This document shows, in pieces, positions 45,742-53,583 of a DNA stretch of 64,000 nucleotides (its first letter is position 1; every line of letters begins with the position of its first letter). The notes below the pieces were generated by a model that worked only from the letters and a program-made list of their open reading frames with translations, was not told the DNA's origin and ran no database searches. This DNA is from DASQFQ01 sp963722815 (lineage in GTDB: Bacteria; Actinomycetota; Thermoleophilia; Solirubrobacterales; Solirubrobacteraceae). The translations under genes and the position numbers were made by a program. The stretch is taken from assembly GCA_963722815.1 (NCBI GenBank), contig CAVROM010000010.1:124001-188000 (forward strand), written 5' to 3'.

Positions 45742-47543
45742 GAAGCGGCGGGGTCGGCGGCGTGCACGTCGTCGGGAACGGTAGCGACCGGCCGCAGCGC
45801 CCAGACCTTCATCGCGCCCTTGCGCCCGCGGACCTCGAGCTCGTCGAGCGACTCGAGGTCGTCCGGGGGCGTGGCGAGCTGCGACCGAGTCGAGTCGGCC
45901 ACGAACAGCTGGTACGGGGTGCCTTTGGTCATGCCCTCCAAACGCGCTGCAGAGTTGGTCGTATCGCCGATCGTCGTGTACTCGAGCCGCCGCGCGCTCC
46001 CGACGTTGCCCGACATCACGTCGCCCGTGTTGAGGCCGATGCCCATCTTGAACCCGTCGCCGAGCCCTTCGGAGCGGAGCCAGTCGTTGAACCGCTCCAG
46101 CCGGTCGAGCATCTCGCGCGCGGCGCCCAGCGCCTTGTCGGCGTGGTCTTCCGAGGCGATCGGGGCGCCGAACACGGCCATGATCCCGTCGCCCATGTAG
46201 GCGACCAGCGTGCCGTCGTGGTCGAGGATCGCGTCGCTCATCTCCGTCAGGTAGCGGTTGAGCACGCCGATCACCTCGGCCGGCTCGCGCCCCTCGGCGA
46301 AGCTCGTGAAGCCGCGCAGGTCGCTGAACAGCACGGTCGCGGTCAGCAGCTCGCCGCCGAGCCGCACGTCGTCCTCGGTGTCGGCCCGCTCGAGCACCTG
46401 GGCGACGACCGAGTCGGGGACGAAGCGGGAGAACAGGTCGCGCGTCTGCGCCCGCTCCACCGACGCGGTCAGGTAGTGCACGACCAGCGTCCCGACCAGC
46501 GCGATCGCGAGCCCGACCAGCGGCACGACCACCGGCAGGATCAGCTCGCGCCCGAACGCGATCTGCGCCACCACCGCGTACAGGACCGCCGCGCCCAGGC
46601 CGAGCGCGAGCGCGAGGAACGGCCGCAGGAAGATCCCCAGCAGCAGCGGCAGGAGCGTCAGCGCGAGCGCGATCAGGAGGTCGGCGGTGTCGCCCGTGGC
46701 GTGCAGCGGCGCGCCGCGCAGCAGCGTGTCGATCGCGTTGGCGTGGATCTCCGGGCCCGCCATCTCGCCCGCCGGCCACGAGGTCGGGTGGCGGTCCTGC
46801 AGCGACGGCGCGACCGCGCCGATCACCACGATCCGGTTGCGGAAGCTGCCGGGCTTGAAGGTGCGCTTGACCGCGCGCGAGAACGAGACGTAGCGGATGT
46901 GCCCGGGCGGGCCCGAGTAGTCGATCCAGGCGCCCTTGCCGCCCAGCCGCTTGCGGTCGACCGGCTTGTCCGTCACGCGCTCGACGGTGGCCACCGACAG
47001 CGTCCGCAGCCCGTCGATCTCGTAGGGCAGCCGCCGCAGCGTGCCCGTCGAGCCCTCCGGCAGCAGCCCGTTGCCGATCGTGGCGCGCGCGAACTTCTGG
47101 CCCGCGGCGCCGCCGAAGATCTTCGTCGCGCCGTGCTTGCCCACCTCGGTGGCGCTGAGGACGACGTTGCCCGCCTTGCGCGTGTTGAGGATGAGCCGGT
47201 TGTCGCCCTCCACGTCCTTCGACTGCTCGGCGAACTCGACGTCGTAGACGATCGCCCGCGGCTTGTCGCTGGAGACGCCGGCCAGCGCCTTGGCGAACGT
47301 GCGGCGCGAGAACACCCAGCGCTCCTTGAGCTCGTCGAACGTCACGTCGTCGATCCCGAGGACCACGACGTCGTCCGGCACCGCTCGCGCGCCGCGGATC
47401 TCGAAGCGCGCGTCGACGGTCGAGAGCTCGGCGCGGTCGAGCGCCCCGGTGGCGTCGAGCACGATCACCGTGCCGAGCGCGAACAGGGCCACCGCCGCGA
47501 GCAGCGTCCGGCGCAGGCGGCGGGTGGTCGCGCGGCGGCGCAC
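45738..47543 (-). CDS. CHASE2-domain class III adenylate cyclase
   Basis: A 601-residue membrane cyclase. One N-terminal helix, then an extracytoplasmic CHASE2 sensor (about residues 30-280: DDVVVLGIDDVTFDELKERW, PRAIVYDVEFAEQSKDVEGD, FRNRIVVIGAVAPSLQDRHP, EIHANAIDTLLRGAPLHATG), three to four membrane helices and a cytoplasmic catalytic domain with both metal aspartates (TVLFSDLRGFTSFAEGREPA, VAYMGDGIMAVFGAP) and YTTIGDTTNSAARLEG carrying the transition-state Asn and Arg. Cyclic AMP is the expected product. The GTG has TAGCTT 6 nt upstream on the minus strand, suggesting leaderless translation. Confidence 0.93.
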   Translation of the reverse strand: MRRRATTRRLRRTLLAAVALFALGTVIVLDATGALDRAELSTVDARFEIRGARAVPDDVVVLGIDDVTFDELKERWVFSRRTFAKALAGVSSDKPRAIVYDVEFAEQSKDVEGDNRLILNTRKAGNVVLSATEVGKHGATKIFGGAAGQKFARATIGNGLLPEGSTGTLRRLPYEIDGLRTLSVATVERVTDKPVDRKRLGGKGAWIDYSGPPGHIRYVSFSRAVKRTFKPGSFRNRIVVIGAVAPSLQDRHPTSWPAGEMAGPEIHANAIDTLLRGAPLHATGDTADLLIALALTLLPLLLGIFLRPFLALALGLGAAVLYAVVAQIAFGRELILPVVVPLVGLAIALVGTLVVHYLTASVERAQTRDLFSRFVPDSVVAQVLERADTEDDVRLGGELLTATVLFSDLRGFTSFAEGREPAEVIGVLNRYLTEMSDAILDHDGTLVAYMGDGIMAVFGAPIASEDHADKALGAAREMLDRLERFNDWLRSEGLGDGFKMGIGLNTGDVMSGNVGSARRLEYTTIGDTTNSAARLEGMTKGTPYQLFVADSTRSQLATPPDDLESLDELEVRGRKGAMKVWALRPVATVPDDVHAADPAAS

Positions 47544-47604
47544 GTCCTGAAGCTAACCGACGTGGCGCCCTCCCGGGCACGGACTTCTTACACTCCGCCC
47601 GCTC

Positions 47605-48774
47605 ATGGCCGCCCGACGCGTCGCGTTGATCCACGACTTCCTGCTCGACCTGCGCGGCGCCGAGCGGGTGTTCGCCGCGATCTGCGAGCGCTGGCCGGAG
47701 GCCGACGTCTTCACCGCCGTCTATGACGAGCGCGGCACCGAAGGTCGGTTCGCGGACCGCACGATCCACACCTCGTTCCTGCAGCGCCTGCGGCCGACCT
47801 CGCGCACCTTCCGGCCGCTGCTGCCGTTCTATCCGCACGCCGTCGAGTCGTTCGACCTGCGCGGCTACGACACCGTCATCTCCTCCTCGAGCGCCTGGGC
47901 GCACGGCGTGCTGGTCGACCCCGGCGCCGTCCACGTCTGTTACTGCCACAACCCGTTCCGCTACGCGTGGACCGAGCGCGAGGCGACGCTGCAGGCGCGC
48001 AGCCCGTTCGTCCGCCCCGCCCTGCGGGTGCTGCTCTCCCAGTGGCGCCGGTGGGACTACATCGCCGCCCAGCGGGTCGACCGCTACGTCGCCAACTCGC
48101 GCACCACCGCCGAGCGCGTGCGCCGCTACCTCGGGCGCGACGCCGGCATCCTGCACCCGCCGGTCGAGATCGATCGCTTCAATCCCGCCGCCGCGGTGGG
48201 GGACCACTACGTCGTCCTGGCCGAGCTGATGGCCCACAAGCGGATCGACATCGCCGTCGAGGCGTTCTCCCGCCTCGGCCTCCCGCTCGTGGTGATCGGC
48301 GACGGGCCGGAGGGGCGGAGGCTGCGACGGCTCGCCGGCCCGAACGTGCGCTTCACCGGTCGCATCGCCGACGAGCAGGTCGCCCGCGTGCTCGAGGGCG
48401 CGCGCGCCCTGGTGGTCACGGCCACCGAGGAGTTCGGGATCGCGGCGGTCGAGGCGCTGGCCGCGGGGCGGCCGGTGATCGCGCTCGACGAAGGCGGCGT
48501 GCGCGAGAGCGTCGAGCCCGGCGTGACCGGCGTGTTCTACGAGCGCAACGACCCGGAGGCACTGGCCGAGGCGGTGCGCGCCTTCGACCCCATGGCGGTC
48601 GATCCGGCGGTCTGCCGCGCCGCCGCCGAGCGCTTCAGCGTCCCGCGCTTCCAGGACCGGCTGGCGGCGATCGTCGCCGAGGCGACCTCCGACGAGCGCC
48701 CGCCGCGCCCCGGCGAGCGCTCGCGGCTGCAGGCCGGCCTGCTGCACGGCGCCCGCCGGCGCGTCGTGCGCTGA
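47605..48774 (+). CDS. GT4-type glycosyltransferase, WbaZ-like
   Basis: A 389-residue GT-B enzyme: RRVALIHDFLLDLRGAERVF at the N-terminus, CYCHNPFRYAWTEREATLQA, RVDRYVANSRTTAERVRRYL, donor region YVVLAELMAHKRIDIAVEAF and LPLVVIGDGPEGRRLRRLAG, then the catalytic ATEEFGIAAVEALAAGRPVI. The YCHNP..YAW pattern is characteristic of mannosyl/rhamnosyl transferases in capsule and O-antigen clusters. TACACT lies at 47589-47594, 10 nt before the ATG. It is divergent from the adenylate cyclase. Confidence 0.9.
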   Translation: MAARRVALIHDFLLDLRGAERVFAAICERWPEADVFTAVYDERGTEGRFADRTIHTSFLQRLRPTSRTFRPLLPFYPHAVESFDLRGYDTVISSSSAWAHGVLVDPGAVHVCYCHNPFRYAWTEREATLQARSPFVRPALRVLLSQWRRWDYIAAQRVDRYVANSRTTAERVRRYLGRDAGILHPPVEIDRFNPAAAVGDHYVVLAELMAHKRIDIAVEAFSRLGLPLVVIGDGPEGRRLRRLAGPNVRFTGRIADEQVARVLEGARALVVTATEEFGIAAVEALAAGRPVIALDEGGVRESVEPGVTGVFYERNDPEALAEAVRAFDPMAVDPAVCRAAAERFSVPRFQDRLAAIVAEATSDERPPRPGERSRLQAGLLHGARRRVVR

Positions 48775-48909
48775 GCGCGCCCGCTAAGCACGCACCGCGG
48801 GGAAAGCGCGCATGACCCATGGCGCGCATTCCTGCGATACCCGTTGATACGAGGGTTTGAGGAAGCCCTTAAACGGCAAGACCAGGATCTGGGCACTTGC
48901 GCCCGAATA

Positions 48910-48933
48910 CCGGATCTTGCTCTCTCGATCCGG
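48910..48933. other. Hairpin in an AT-richer 356-bp intergenic region
   Basis: CCGGATC (48910-48916) and GATCCGG (48927-48933) form a perfect 7-bp stem with a 10-nt loop. The whole gap 48775-49131 is visibly less GC-rich than its surroundings and has no convincing coding frame. It also holds an imperfect inverted repeat near 48806-48828 (GCGCGCATG...CATGGCGCGC) and the sigma-gene promoter. Confidence 0.5.
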
Positions 48934-49082
48934 GAGTGCGTAACAAATCAGCACCAGAAGCGTTGTTGTAGGGCCTGCGCATACGGCTCCCCCCTGCGCG
49001 CAGGTTTCATTTCTCCAGGCCTCCCCGCCTTTCTTCGCGATTTGCACGTTGAACGCGTGCGTGACGCGACGTCAATGTGTGG

Positions 49083-49111
49083 TTGCGCTGGCAACGACTT
49101 TGCCCTATAAT
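49083..49111 (+). promoter_or_regulatory. Near-consensus sigma-70 promoter of the sigma factor gene
   Basis: TTGCGC (49083-49088) and a perfect TATAAT (49106-49111) are separated by exactly 17 bp. The predicted transcription start near 49118 gives a leader of about 14 nt before ATG 49132. Confidence 0.8.
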
Positions 49112-49131
49112 TCCTACTGCAAGAGTTGGTT

Positions 49132-50031
49132 ATGACCTCGAAAGGAACCATCACGAGTACGACCACAGAGACTCCGCGCGCCAAGGTGGCCGCGGACTAC
49201 CAGGTTGACCCCACGCTCGATTCGCTGCAGCTGCTGCTGCGCGAGGCGGGCAAGTACCCCCTGCTCAAGCCGCACGAGGAGATCGAGCTGGCGAAGCGCA
49301 TCGAGAAGGGCGACCTCGTCGCCAAGGATCGGATGATCAACTCGAACCTGCGCCTCGTGGTCTCCAACGCCCGCCGGTACCAGGGCCAGGGCCTGTCCCT
49401 CGGCGACCTGATCCAGGAGGGCATGCTTGGGCTCATCCGCGCGGTCGAGAAGTTCGACTGGCGCAAGGGCTTCCGCTTCTCCACCTACGCGACGCTGTGG
49501 ATCCGTCAGGCGATCCAGCGCGGCCTCGAGAACACGAGCCGCACCATCCGCCTGCCCGTCCACGTGGCGCAGCGGTCCCGGAAGGTGGGCCGCGTGGAGC
49601 GCGAGCTCACCACGAAGCTTGGGCACGAGCCGAGCGATGAGGAGATCGCCGCGGCTGCCGACCTGCCGCTGGCGGACGTGATCGAGATCCGCAAGGCGGA
49701 TCGCGCGGTCGTGTCGCTCGACAAGCCGGTCGGCGAGGACGGCGACACGTCGCTGGGCGACCTGATCTCGCTCGAGTCCCCCTCGGTTGACGAGGAGGTC
49801 CACGAGCAGCTGAGCTCGGAGACGCTGCTGGACGCGATCGCGGGCCTGCCGGATCAGGAGCGCGACGTGATCGAGATGCGCTTCGGCGCCGGCGACCAGG
49901 AGCCCCAGACGCTCTCCCAGGCCGGCCGCAAGCTCGGTGTCTCCACCGAGCGGGCGCGCCAGATCGAGGAGCGTGCGCTCAGGCGGCTCTCGCAGCGCCC
50001 CGAGCTGATCGCCCTCCGAGAGGCGGCCTAG
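49132..50031 (+). CDS. RpoD/SigA-family RNA polymerase sigma factor
   Basis: A 299-residue group 1/2 sigma factor. Region 1.2 is PTLDSLQLLLREAGKYPLLK, region 2 contains NSNLRLVVSNARRYQGQGLS, the rpoD box DLIQEGMLGLIRAVEKFDWR and FRFSTYATLWIRQAIQRGLE, region 3 follows (LPVHVAQRSRKVGRVERELT) and region 4 ends QAGRKLGVSTERARQIEERA. Region 1.1 is absent. It could be the primary factor or a close paralogue. It is preceded by a near-perfect promoter and followed by a strong terminator. An in-frame TTG at 49126 is an alternative start. Confidence 0.92.
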   Translation: MTSKGTITSTTTETPRAKVAADYQVDPTLDSLQLLLREAGKYPLLKPHEEIELAKRIEKGDLVAKDRMINSNLRLVVSNARRYQGQGLSLGDLIQEGMLGLIRAVEKFDWRKGFRFSTYATLWIRQAIQRGLENTSRTIRLPVHVAQRSRKVGRVERELTTKLGHEPSDEEIAAAADLPLADVIEIRKADRAVVSLDKPVGEDGDTSLGDLISLESPSVDEEVHEQLSSETLLDAIAGLPDQERDVIEMRFGAGDQEPQTLSQAGRKLGVSTERARQIEERALRRLSQRPELIALREAA

Positions 50032-50040
50032 CTCTCACTC

Positions 50041-50067
50041 CCACGACCCGGGTCCCCCGGGTCGTGG
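50041..50067 (+). terminator. Perfect 12-bp terminator hairpin of the sigma gene
   Basis: CCACGACCCGGG (50041-50052) pairs with CCCGGGTCGTGG (50056-50067) around a 3-nt loop, beginning 9 bp after the stop codon. A short GTTAAGG follows. Confidence 0.85.
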
Positions 50068-50080
50068 CCGTTAAGGGGCA

Positions 50081-50248
50081 AGATGGTCGAGTCCGCGACC
50101 CCCGTACCCGTCTGCACGCGTCCCGCGGCGCAGGGCCGCACCCGCTGGAAGGGGGAGGTGGCGCTGCCACGATCCCCCTTCGGCGTGCACGCCCCTGCAT
50201 CCACGGGCCACGCACATCCGGGCACGGCGGCCACGGGCTCGACCATCT
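50081..50248 (+). ncRNA. Candidate rod-shaped non-coding RNA, 6S-like architecture
   Basis: This 168-base gap segment closes on itself. AGATGGTCGAG (50081-50091) pairs perfectly with CTCGACCATCT (50238-50248), the pairing extends through TCCG/CGGG, and further helices line up inwards: CCGT 50102-50105 with ACGG 50224-50227, CCCG 50107-50110 with CGGG 50219-50222, CCCG 50122-50125 with CGGG 50204-50207, GCAGGG 50130-50135 with CCCTGC 50193-50198, and GAAGGGGGA 50148-50156 with TCCCCCTTC 50173-50181, capped by GTGGC/GCCAC. The result is one long irregular hairpin with internal loops, as in 6S RNA. No coding frame is convincing. The strand is assumed from the flanking genes; no clear promoter is seen. 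Confidence 0.5.
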
Positions 50249-50261
50249 AGGTTTCGCCGCC

Positions 50262-51071
50262 ATGCTCGACTCGCTGTACCGCCGGCCGCGCGGCCGTCGG
50301 CTGGCGCCGGTCATCAGCCGGCTCACCGGCGGGAAGGTGGCTGCCGAGCCGGCGCCGGAGGAGCGCTGGTTCCGCGACCACTGGCAGGCGGCCTACCAGG
50401 TGCTCGAGTACGTCGACGTGACGGGCAAGTCCGTCGCCGACATCGGCTCGGGCGACGGCATCATCGACCTCGCATTGACCCTGGGCGGGAAGCCGCGGGA
50501 GCTGGTCGGCTACGACGTCAATCCGACGCCGGTCGATCACCTGCTCGACGTCGCCGGCCGCTACGGCGGCGTGCAGGCGCTGCCGCCGGAGCTGTCGTTC
50601 CGGCCCTCCGACCCGGAAGGGATCGACGCGCCGGACGCCGCCTACGACGTCGTCATCACGTGGTCGGTGTTCGAGCACGCGCGCGACCCGCTGGGCCTGC
50701 TGCGCGAGATGCGGCGGATCGTGCGGCCGGACGGCGTCCTGTTCCTCCAGCTGTGGCCCTTCTACCACTCGCACCGCGGCTCGCATCTGTGGGACTGGTA
50801 TCCCGAGCCCTTCCACCACCTCCAGCAGAGCGTCGAGGAGATCGAGGCGGGCATGGGCGACGACGAGTGGTCGCGCTACATGCTGGCCGAGTTCAAGACG
50901 CTCAACAAGGTGACGGTCGACGAGCTCGGCGAGGCGGTGCGCGAGGCCGGCTTCTCGATCCGCGAGCTCGAGCTGATGGGCCAGCGCTCGCGCGTGCCCG
51001 CCGGGCTCGACGCGTACCCGCTCAGCTCGCTCGGCGTGACGGGCGTGAAGCTGCTCGCGGTTCCGGTATAG
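50262..51071 (+). CDS. Class I SAM-dependent methyltransferase
   Basis: A 269-residue methyltransferase. Motif I is SVADIGSGDGIIDLALTLGG, motif II LVGYDVNPTPVDHLLDVAGR, and motif IV VVITWSVFEHARDPLGLLRE with RPDGVLFLQLWPFYHSHRGS. The WPFYHSHRGSHLWDWYPEPF stretch is unusual and typical of methyltransferases in polysaccharide clusters. ATG 50262 follows the candidate RNA by 13 bp; its only upstream frame extension would run through that RNA. Its 3' end overlaps the convergent GtrA gene by 50 bp. Confidence 0.83.
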   Translation: MLDSLYRRPRGRRLAPVISRLTGGKVAAEPAPEERWFRDHWQAAYQVLEYVDVTGKSVADIGSGDGIIDLALTLGGKPRELVGYDVNPTPVDHLLDVAGRYGGVQALPPELSFRPSDPEGIDAPDAAYDVVITWSVFEHARDPLGLLREMRRIVRPDGVLFLQLWPFYHSHRGSHLWDWYPEPFHHLQQSVEEIEAGMGDDEWSRYMLAEFKTLNKVTVDELGEAVREAGFSIRELELMGQRSRVPAGLDAYPLSSLGVTGVKLLAVPV

Positions 51072-51438
51072 CGCGGAACACCCACATCCGCTGCGCGAGG
51101 AAGCTCAGCGGGGCGACGATCACGATCGAGACGACCTGGGCCGCGACCTCCGGCAGCCCGGCCACCTCGACGAGCAGCGACAGCAGCACCACGCCGAGGG
51201 CGACCGCCGACGCGAACACGAGCGCGTAGCGCGCTCCCTGGTGATGGACCGGCCCGCCGCGGCCGGGGAACGTCCACGCGCGGTTGAAGGCGAAGCTCAC
51301 CACCAGCGCCGCGAGCGCCGCCGCCACGGCGGCGATCCGGTAGTGCACGCCGGCGCCGGTGGCGAGCGCGAAGACGGCGACGTTGAGGGCGTTCTGGATG
51401 AGACCGACGATCCCGAACCGGACGGCCTCGCCGGTCAC
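51022..51438 (-). CDS. GtrA-family membrane protein
   Basis: A 138-residue protein with four hydrophobic helices: RFGIVGLIQNALNVAVFALA, IAAVAAALAALVVSFAFNRA (containing the family FxxNRxWTF motif), YALVFASAVALGVVLLSLLV and VAAQVVSIVIVAPLSFLAQR with the ending RMWVFR. GtrA proteins move lipid-linked sugars across the membrane. A GtrB-like glycosyltransferase is encoded two genes away on the same strand, a fitting partner. The GTG overlaps the methyltransferase stop (GTGA). Confidence 0.88.
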   Translation of the reverse strand: MTGEAVRFGIVGLIQNALNVAVFALATGAGVHYRIAAVAAALAALVVSFAFNRAWTFPGRGGPVHHQGARYALVFASAVALGVVLLSLLVEVAGLPEVAAQVVSIVIVAPLSFLAQRMWVFRAIPEPRAASRPSRRAS

Positions 51439-52178
51439 GGGCGTCTCGCCAGCGCCAGCAGCGAGACGCCGAACGGGACGTTCCAGCGCGCGATCACCCT
51501 CGCCTCGGCGCCGAACAGCGCGCCCAGGGCTCGGTTCAGCGCCTCGGGGCCGACGTCGAAGTCGCTCTGCCGGGTGCTGGGGCGGCGCAGGAGCCGCCGC
51601 GCGAGCCGCAAGATGCCGCGATCGGCGGGAACAGGATCGTGTTGAAGTAGGTGGTGCGGTCGACCGCGAACCCGGCCTCGGTCGAGCGCGCGGCGCATCG
51701 TCTTGGCGGTGTAGCGGCGGTGGTGGTGCGACACCTCGTCCTGCTTGCCCCACAGGAACATGAAGGCCGGCACCGCCACCAGCAGGCGGCCTCCGGGCCG
51801 GAGGACGCGGCGCAGCTCGCGCAGCGCGCCGACGTCGTCGCCGATGTGCTCGATCACGTCGAGGGTCGTGACGAGGTCGAAGGTGGCGTCCGCGAACGGC
51901 AGCGGCGCGCCGGGCGGGACGAGCTGGACCTCGGAGCGGCCGCGGGAGTGGCAGAACTCCACCGCGCTCGGATCGGAGTCGACGGCGCTCACGCTGCCGA
52001 ACCGCTCGAGGTGCTCGAGGAAGGCGCCGGTGCCGCAGCCGAAGTCGAGCAGCTGGATCGGCCGTGCGGGCGGCGGGAACTCGCGCTCGAGCACGCGCAG
52101 GAACAGGCTGCGACGGCCGAGGAACCACCAGTGGCGCCCTTCCAGCCGGTAGTAGGCCGGGTAGAACTCCTCCTCCAT
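51435..52178 (-). CDS. SAM methyltransferase with a locally garbled segment
   Basis: A 247-residue class I methyltransferase: YYRLEGRHWWFLGRRSLFLR, motif I LLDFGCGTGAFLEHLERFG, VSAVDSDPSAVEFCHSRGRS, LVTTLDVIEHIGDDVGALRE and RPGGRLLVAVPAFMFLWGKQ with EVSHHHRRYT. Between about 51618 and 51677 the reading frame gives nonsense (RGRVRGRPHHLLQHDP), while the next frame reads GFAVDRTTYFNTILFPPIA, the expected family sequence. Two opposite single-base errors must flank this stretch. The coding frame then resumes normally. It lies between gtrA and the GtrB-like gene. Confidence 0.85.
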   Translation of the reverse strand: MEEEFYPAYYRLEGRHWWFLGRRSLFLRVLEREFPPPARPIQLLDFGCGTGAFLEHLERFGSVSAVDSDPSAVEFCHSRGRSEVQLVPPGAPLPFADATFDLVTTLDVIEHIGDDVGALRELRRVLRPGGRLLVAVPAFMFLWGKQDEVSHHHRRYTAKTMRRALDRGRVRGRPHHLLQHDPVPADRGILRLARRLLRRPSTRQSDFDVGPEALNRALGALFGAEARVIARWNVPFGVSLLALARRP

Positions 52179-53137
52179 CAGGCCTGCTCCTCGGCGGGCG
52201 GCGCCTCGCCGAGGATGTACACCGGCCGCCGCTTCGTCTCGTCGTAGTCGCGCGCGAGGTACTCGCCGATCACGCCGAGGAACAGCAGCTGGATCCCGCC
52301 CACCAGCAGCACGAGGATGTGGATCGAGGCGATGCCCGAGACCTCGTACAGGCCGGCCAGCCGGAGGATCACGACGACCGGGATCGCGGCGAACGCCGTG
52401 ACCGACATCACGAGGCCGAGCCAGGCGGCCGCGCGCAGCGGCAGGGCCGAGAAGGACAGGATCCCGTTGGCGGCGAGGCTCAGCAGCTTCCTGAGCGGGT
52501 ACTTCGAGCTGCCCGCGAAGCGGGCGTCGCGCTCGTAGACCACGCTGACCTGGCGGAAGCCGACCCAGGAGATCAGCCCGCGCACGAAGCGGTTGCGCTC
52601 CGGCAGCGCGTTCAGCGCGTCGAGCGCCGGGCGCGAGATGAGCCGGAAGTCGCCGGAGTGGCCGGGGAAGTTGGAGAGGCCCGAGAGGCGGTCGAAGACC
52701 CGGTAGAAGCCGCGGATGACGAACAGCCGGCGGCGCGACTCGCCACGGCGCTCGTGGCGGACGCCGTGCACGACGTCCGCGCCGGCCTCCCACTGCTCGA
52801 GCAGCCGGAGGATCACCTCGGGCGGGTCCTGGAGGTCGGCGTCGATCGTCACCGTCGCATCCCCGCGCGACGCCTCGAGGCCGGCGGTGATCGCGGCCTG
52901 GTGGCCGAAGTTTCGCGACAGGTGGACGGGGCGCACGGCGGGGTCGCGCGCGGCGAGCTGCTGCAGCAGCAGGCCGGTGCCGTCGGTCGACCCGTCGTCG
53001 ACGAGCACGAGCTCGTACCTGCGGCCGGCCATCGCCTCTGAGACGCGGCGGTGGAACTCCGGCAGGGTCTCGATCTCGTTGTAGACGGGCGCGACGACCG
53101 AGATGAGCGCGGGGTCGTCAGCCGGGGCGGCGCTCAT
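52178..53137 (-). CDS. Polyprenyl-phosphate glycosyltransferase, GtrB/DPM-like
   Basis: A 319-residue family 2 glycosyltransferase with two C-terminal membrane helices. Donor site: ISVVAPVYNEIETLPEFHRR and ELVLVDDGSTDGTGLLLQQL; catalytic DADLQDPPEVILRLLEQWEA; acceptor region NFPGHSGDFRLISRPALDAL and RNRFVRGLISWVGFRQ. The C-terminal helices (LVMSVTAFAAIPVVVILRL, IHILVLLVGGIQLLFLGVIG) anchor it. It would load a sugar onto undecaprenyl phosphate for flipping by GtrA. ATG 53137 is preferred over GTG 53146; stop and next start overlap by one base. Confidence 0.92.
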   Translation of the reverse strand: MSAAPADDPALISVVAPVYNEIETLPEFHRRVSEAMAGRRYELVLVDDGSTDGTGLLLQQLAARDPAVRPVHLSRNFGHQAAITAGLEASRGDATVTIDADLQDPPEVILRLLEQWEAGADVVHGVRHERRGESRRRLFVIRGFYRVFDRLSGLSNFPGHSGDFRLISRPALDALNALPERNRFVRGLISWVGFRQVSVVYERDARFAGSSKYPLRKLLSLAANGILSFSALPLRAAAWLGLVMSVTAFAAIPVVVILRLAGLYEVSGIASIHILVLLVGGIQLLFLGVIGEYLARDYDETKRRPVYILGEAPPAEEQA

Positions 53138-53160
53138 CGCGAACACCGTACAATCCCGCG

Positions 53161-53583
53161 GTGCTCGCCCGGATCGCGGTCGCCGTCATTGCCATCGCCG
53201 CGGTCGGCTGGCTCGCCGTGCTGGAGCGTGACGCGCGGCACTACGATCGCGGCATCGCGGCCGCCGGCAGGCTCGACGACCCGAAGACGATCGCGCGGGC
53301 GGAGTCGGACTTCAAGAGCGCACGGCGGCTGACGCCGGACCGCGCGCCCGTCGTCGGCCGCGCGCTGACGCTCTGGATCACGGGCCGGTCGGCGCCCGCG
53401 CGGAGCCTGCTGGAGGACGTCGTCGCTTCGGAGCCCGACAACCTCAGCGCCTGGACGGCGCTCGGGTGGGTCAACGCGGGCAAGGATCGGGCGCTCACGC
53501 GGCGCGTGGCGGCCGAGAACCGGCGCCTCGACCCGCTCAACGGGGCGCACCCGCCGCCGTCGCCCCGCCCTCCGCCTGGGTGA
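53161..53583 (+). CDS. Small membrane-anchored TPR-like protein
   Basis: A 140-residue protein: an N-terminal hydrophobic helix (ARIAVAVIAIAAVGWLAVLE) followed by about two helical TPR-like units (DDPKTIARAESDFKSARRLT, RSLLEDVVASEPDNLSAWTA, LGWVNAGKDRALTRRVAAEN) and a Pro-rich end. TACAAT at 53149-53154 stands 6 nt before GTG 53161, a good leaderless promoter. The 3' end overlaps the convergent O-antigen ligase gene by 47 bp. Function unknown; the neighbouring ligase suggests an envelope role. Confidence 0.7.
   Translation: MLARIAVAVIAIAAVGWLAVLERDARHYDRGIAAAGRLDDPKTIARAESDFKSARRLTPDRAPVVGRALTLWITGRSAPARSLLEDVVASEPDNLSAWTALGWVNAGKDRALTRRVAAENRRLDPLNGAHPPPSPRPPPG

Noticed and set aside
48784..49110. 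Small open frames on both strands in the gap before the sigma gene
   Set aside because: About 88 residues each with no recognisable pattern, no ribosome site and no operon link; treated as non-coding.
50081..50248. Signal recognition particle RNA, tmRNA or RNase P RNA
   Set aside because: The SRP GGAAGG/AGCAGCC apical loop pattern is not matched, and the length and fold do not suit tmRNA or RNase P.
50064..50261. Upstream extension of the methyltransferase through the candidate RNA
   Set aside because: The extra 66 residues are unlike the family and begin inside the sigma terminator.
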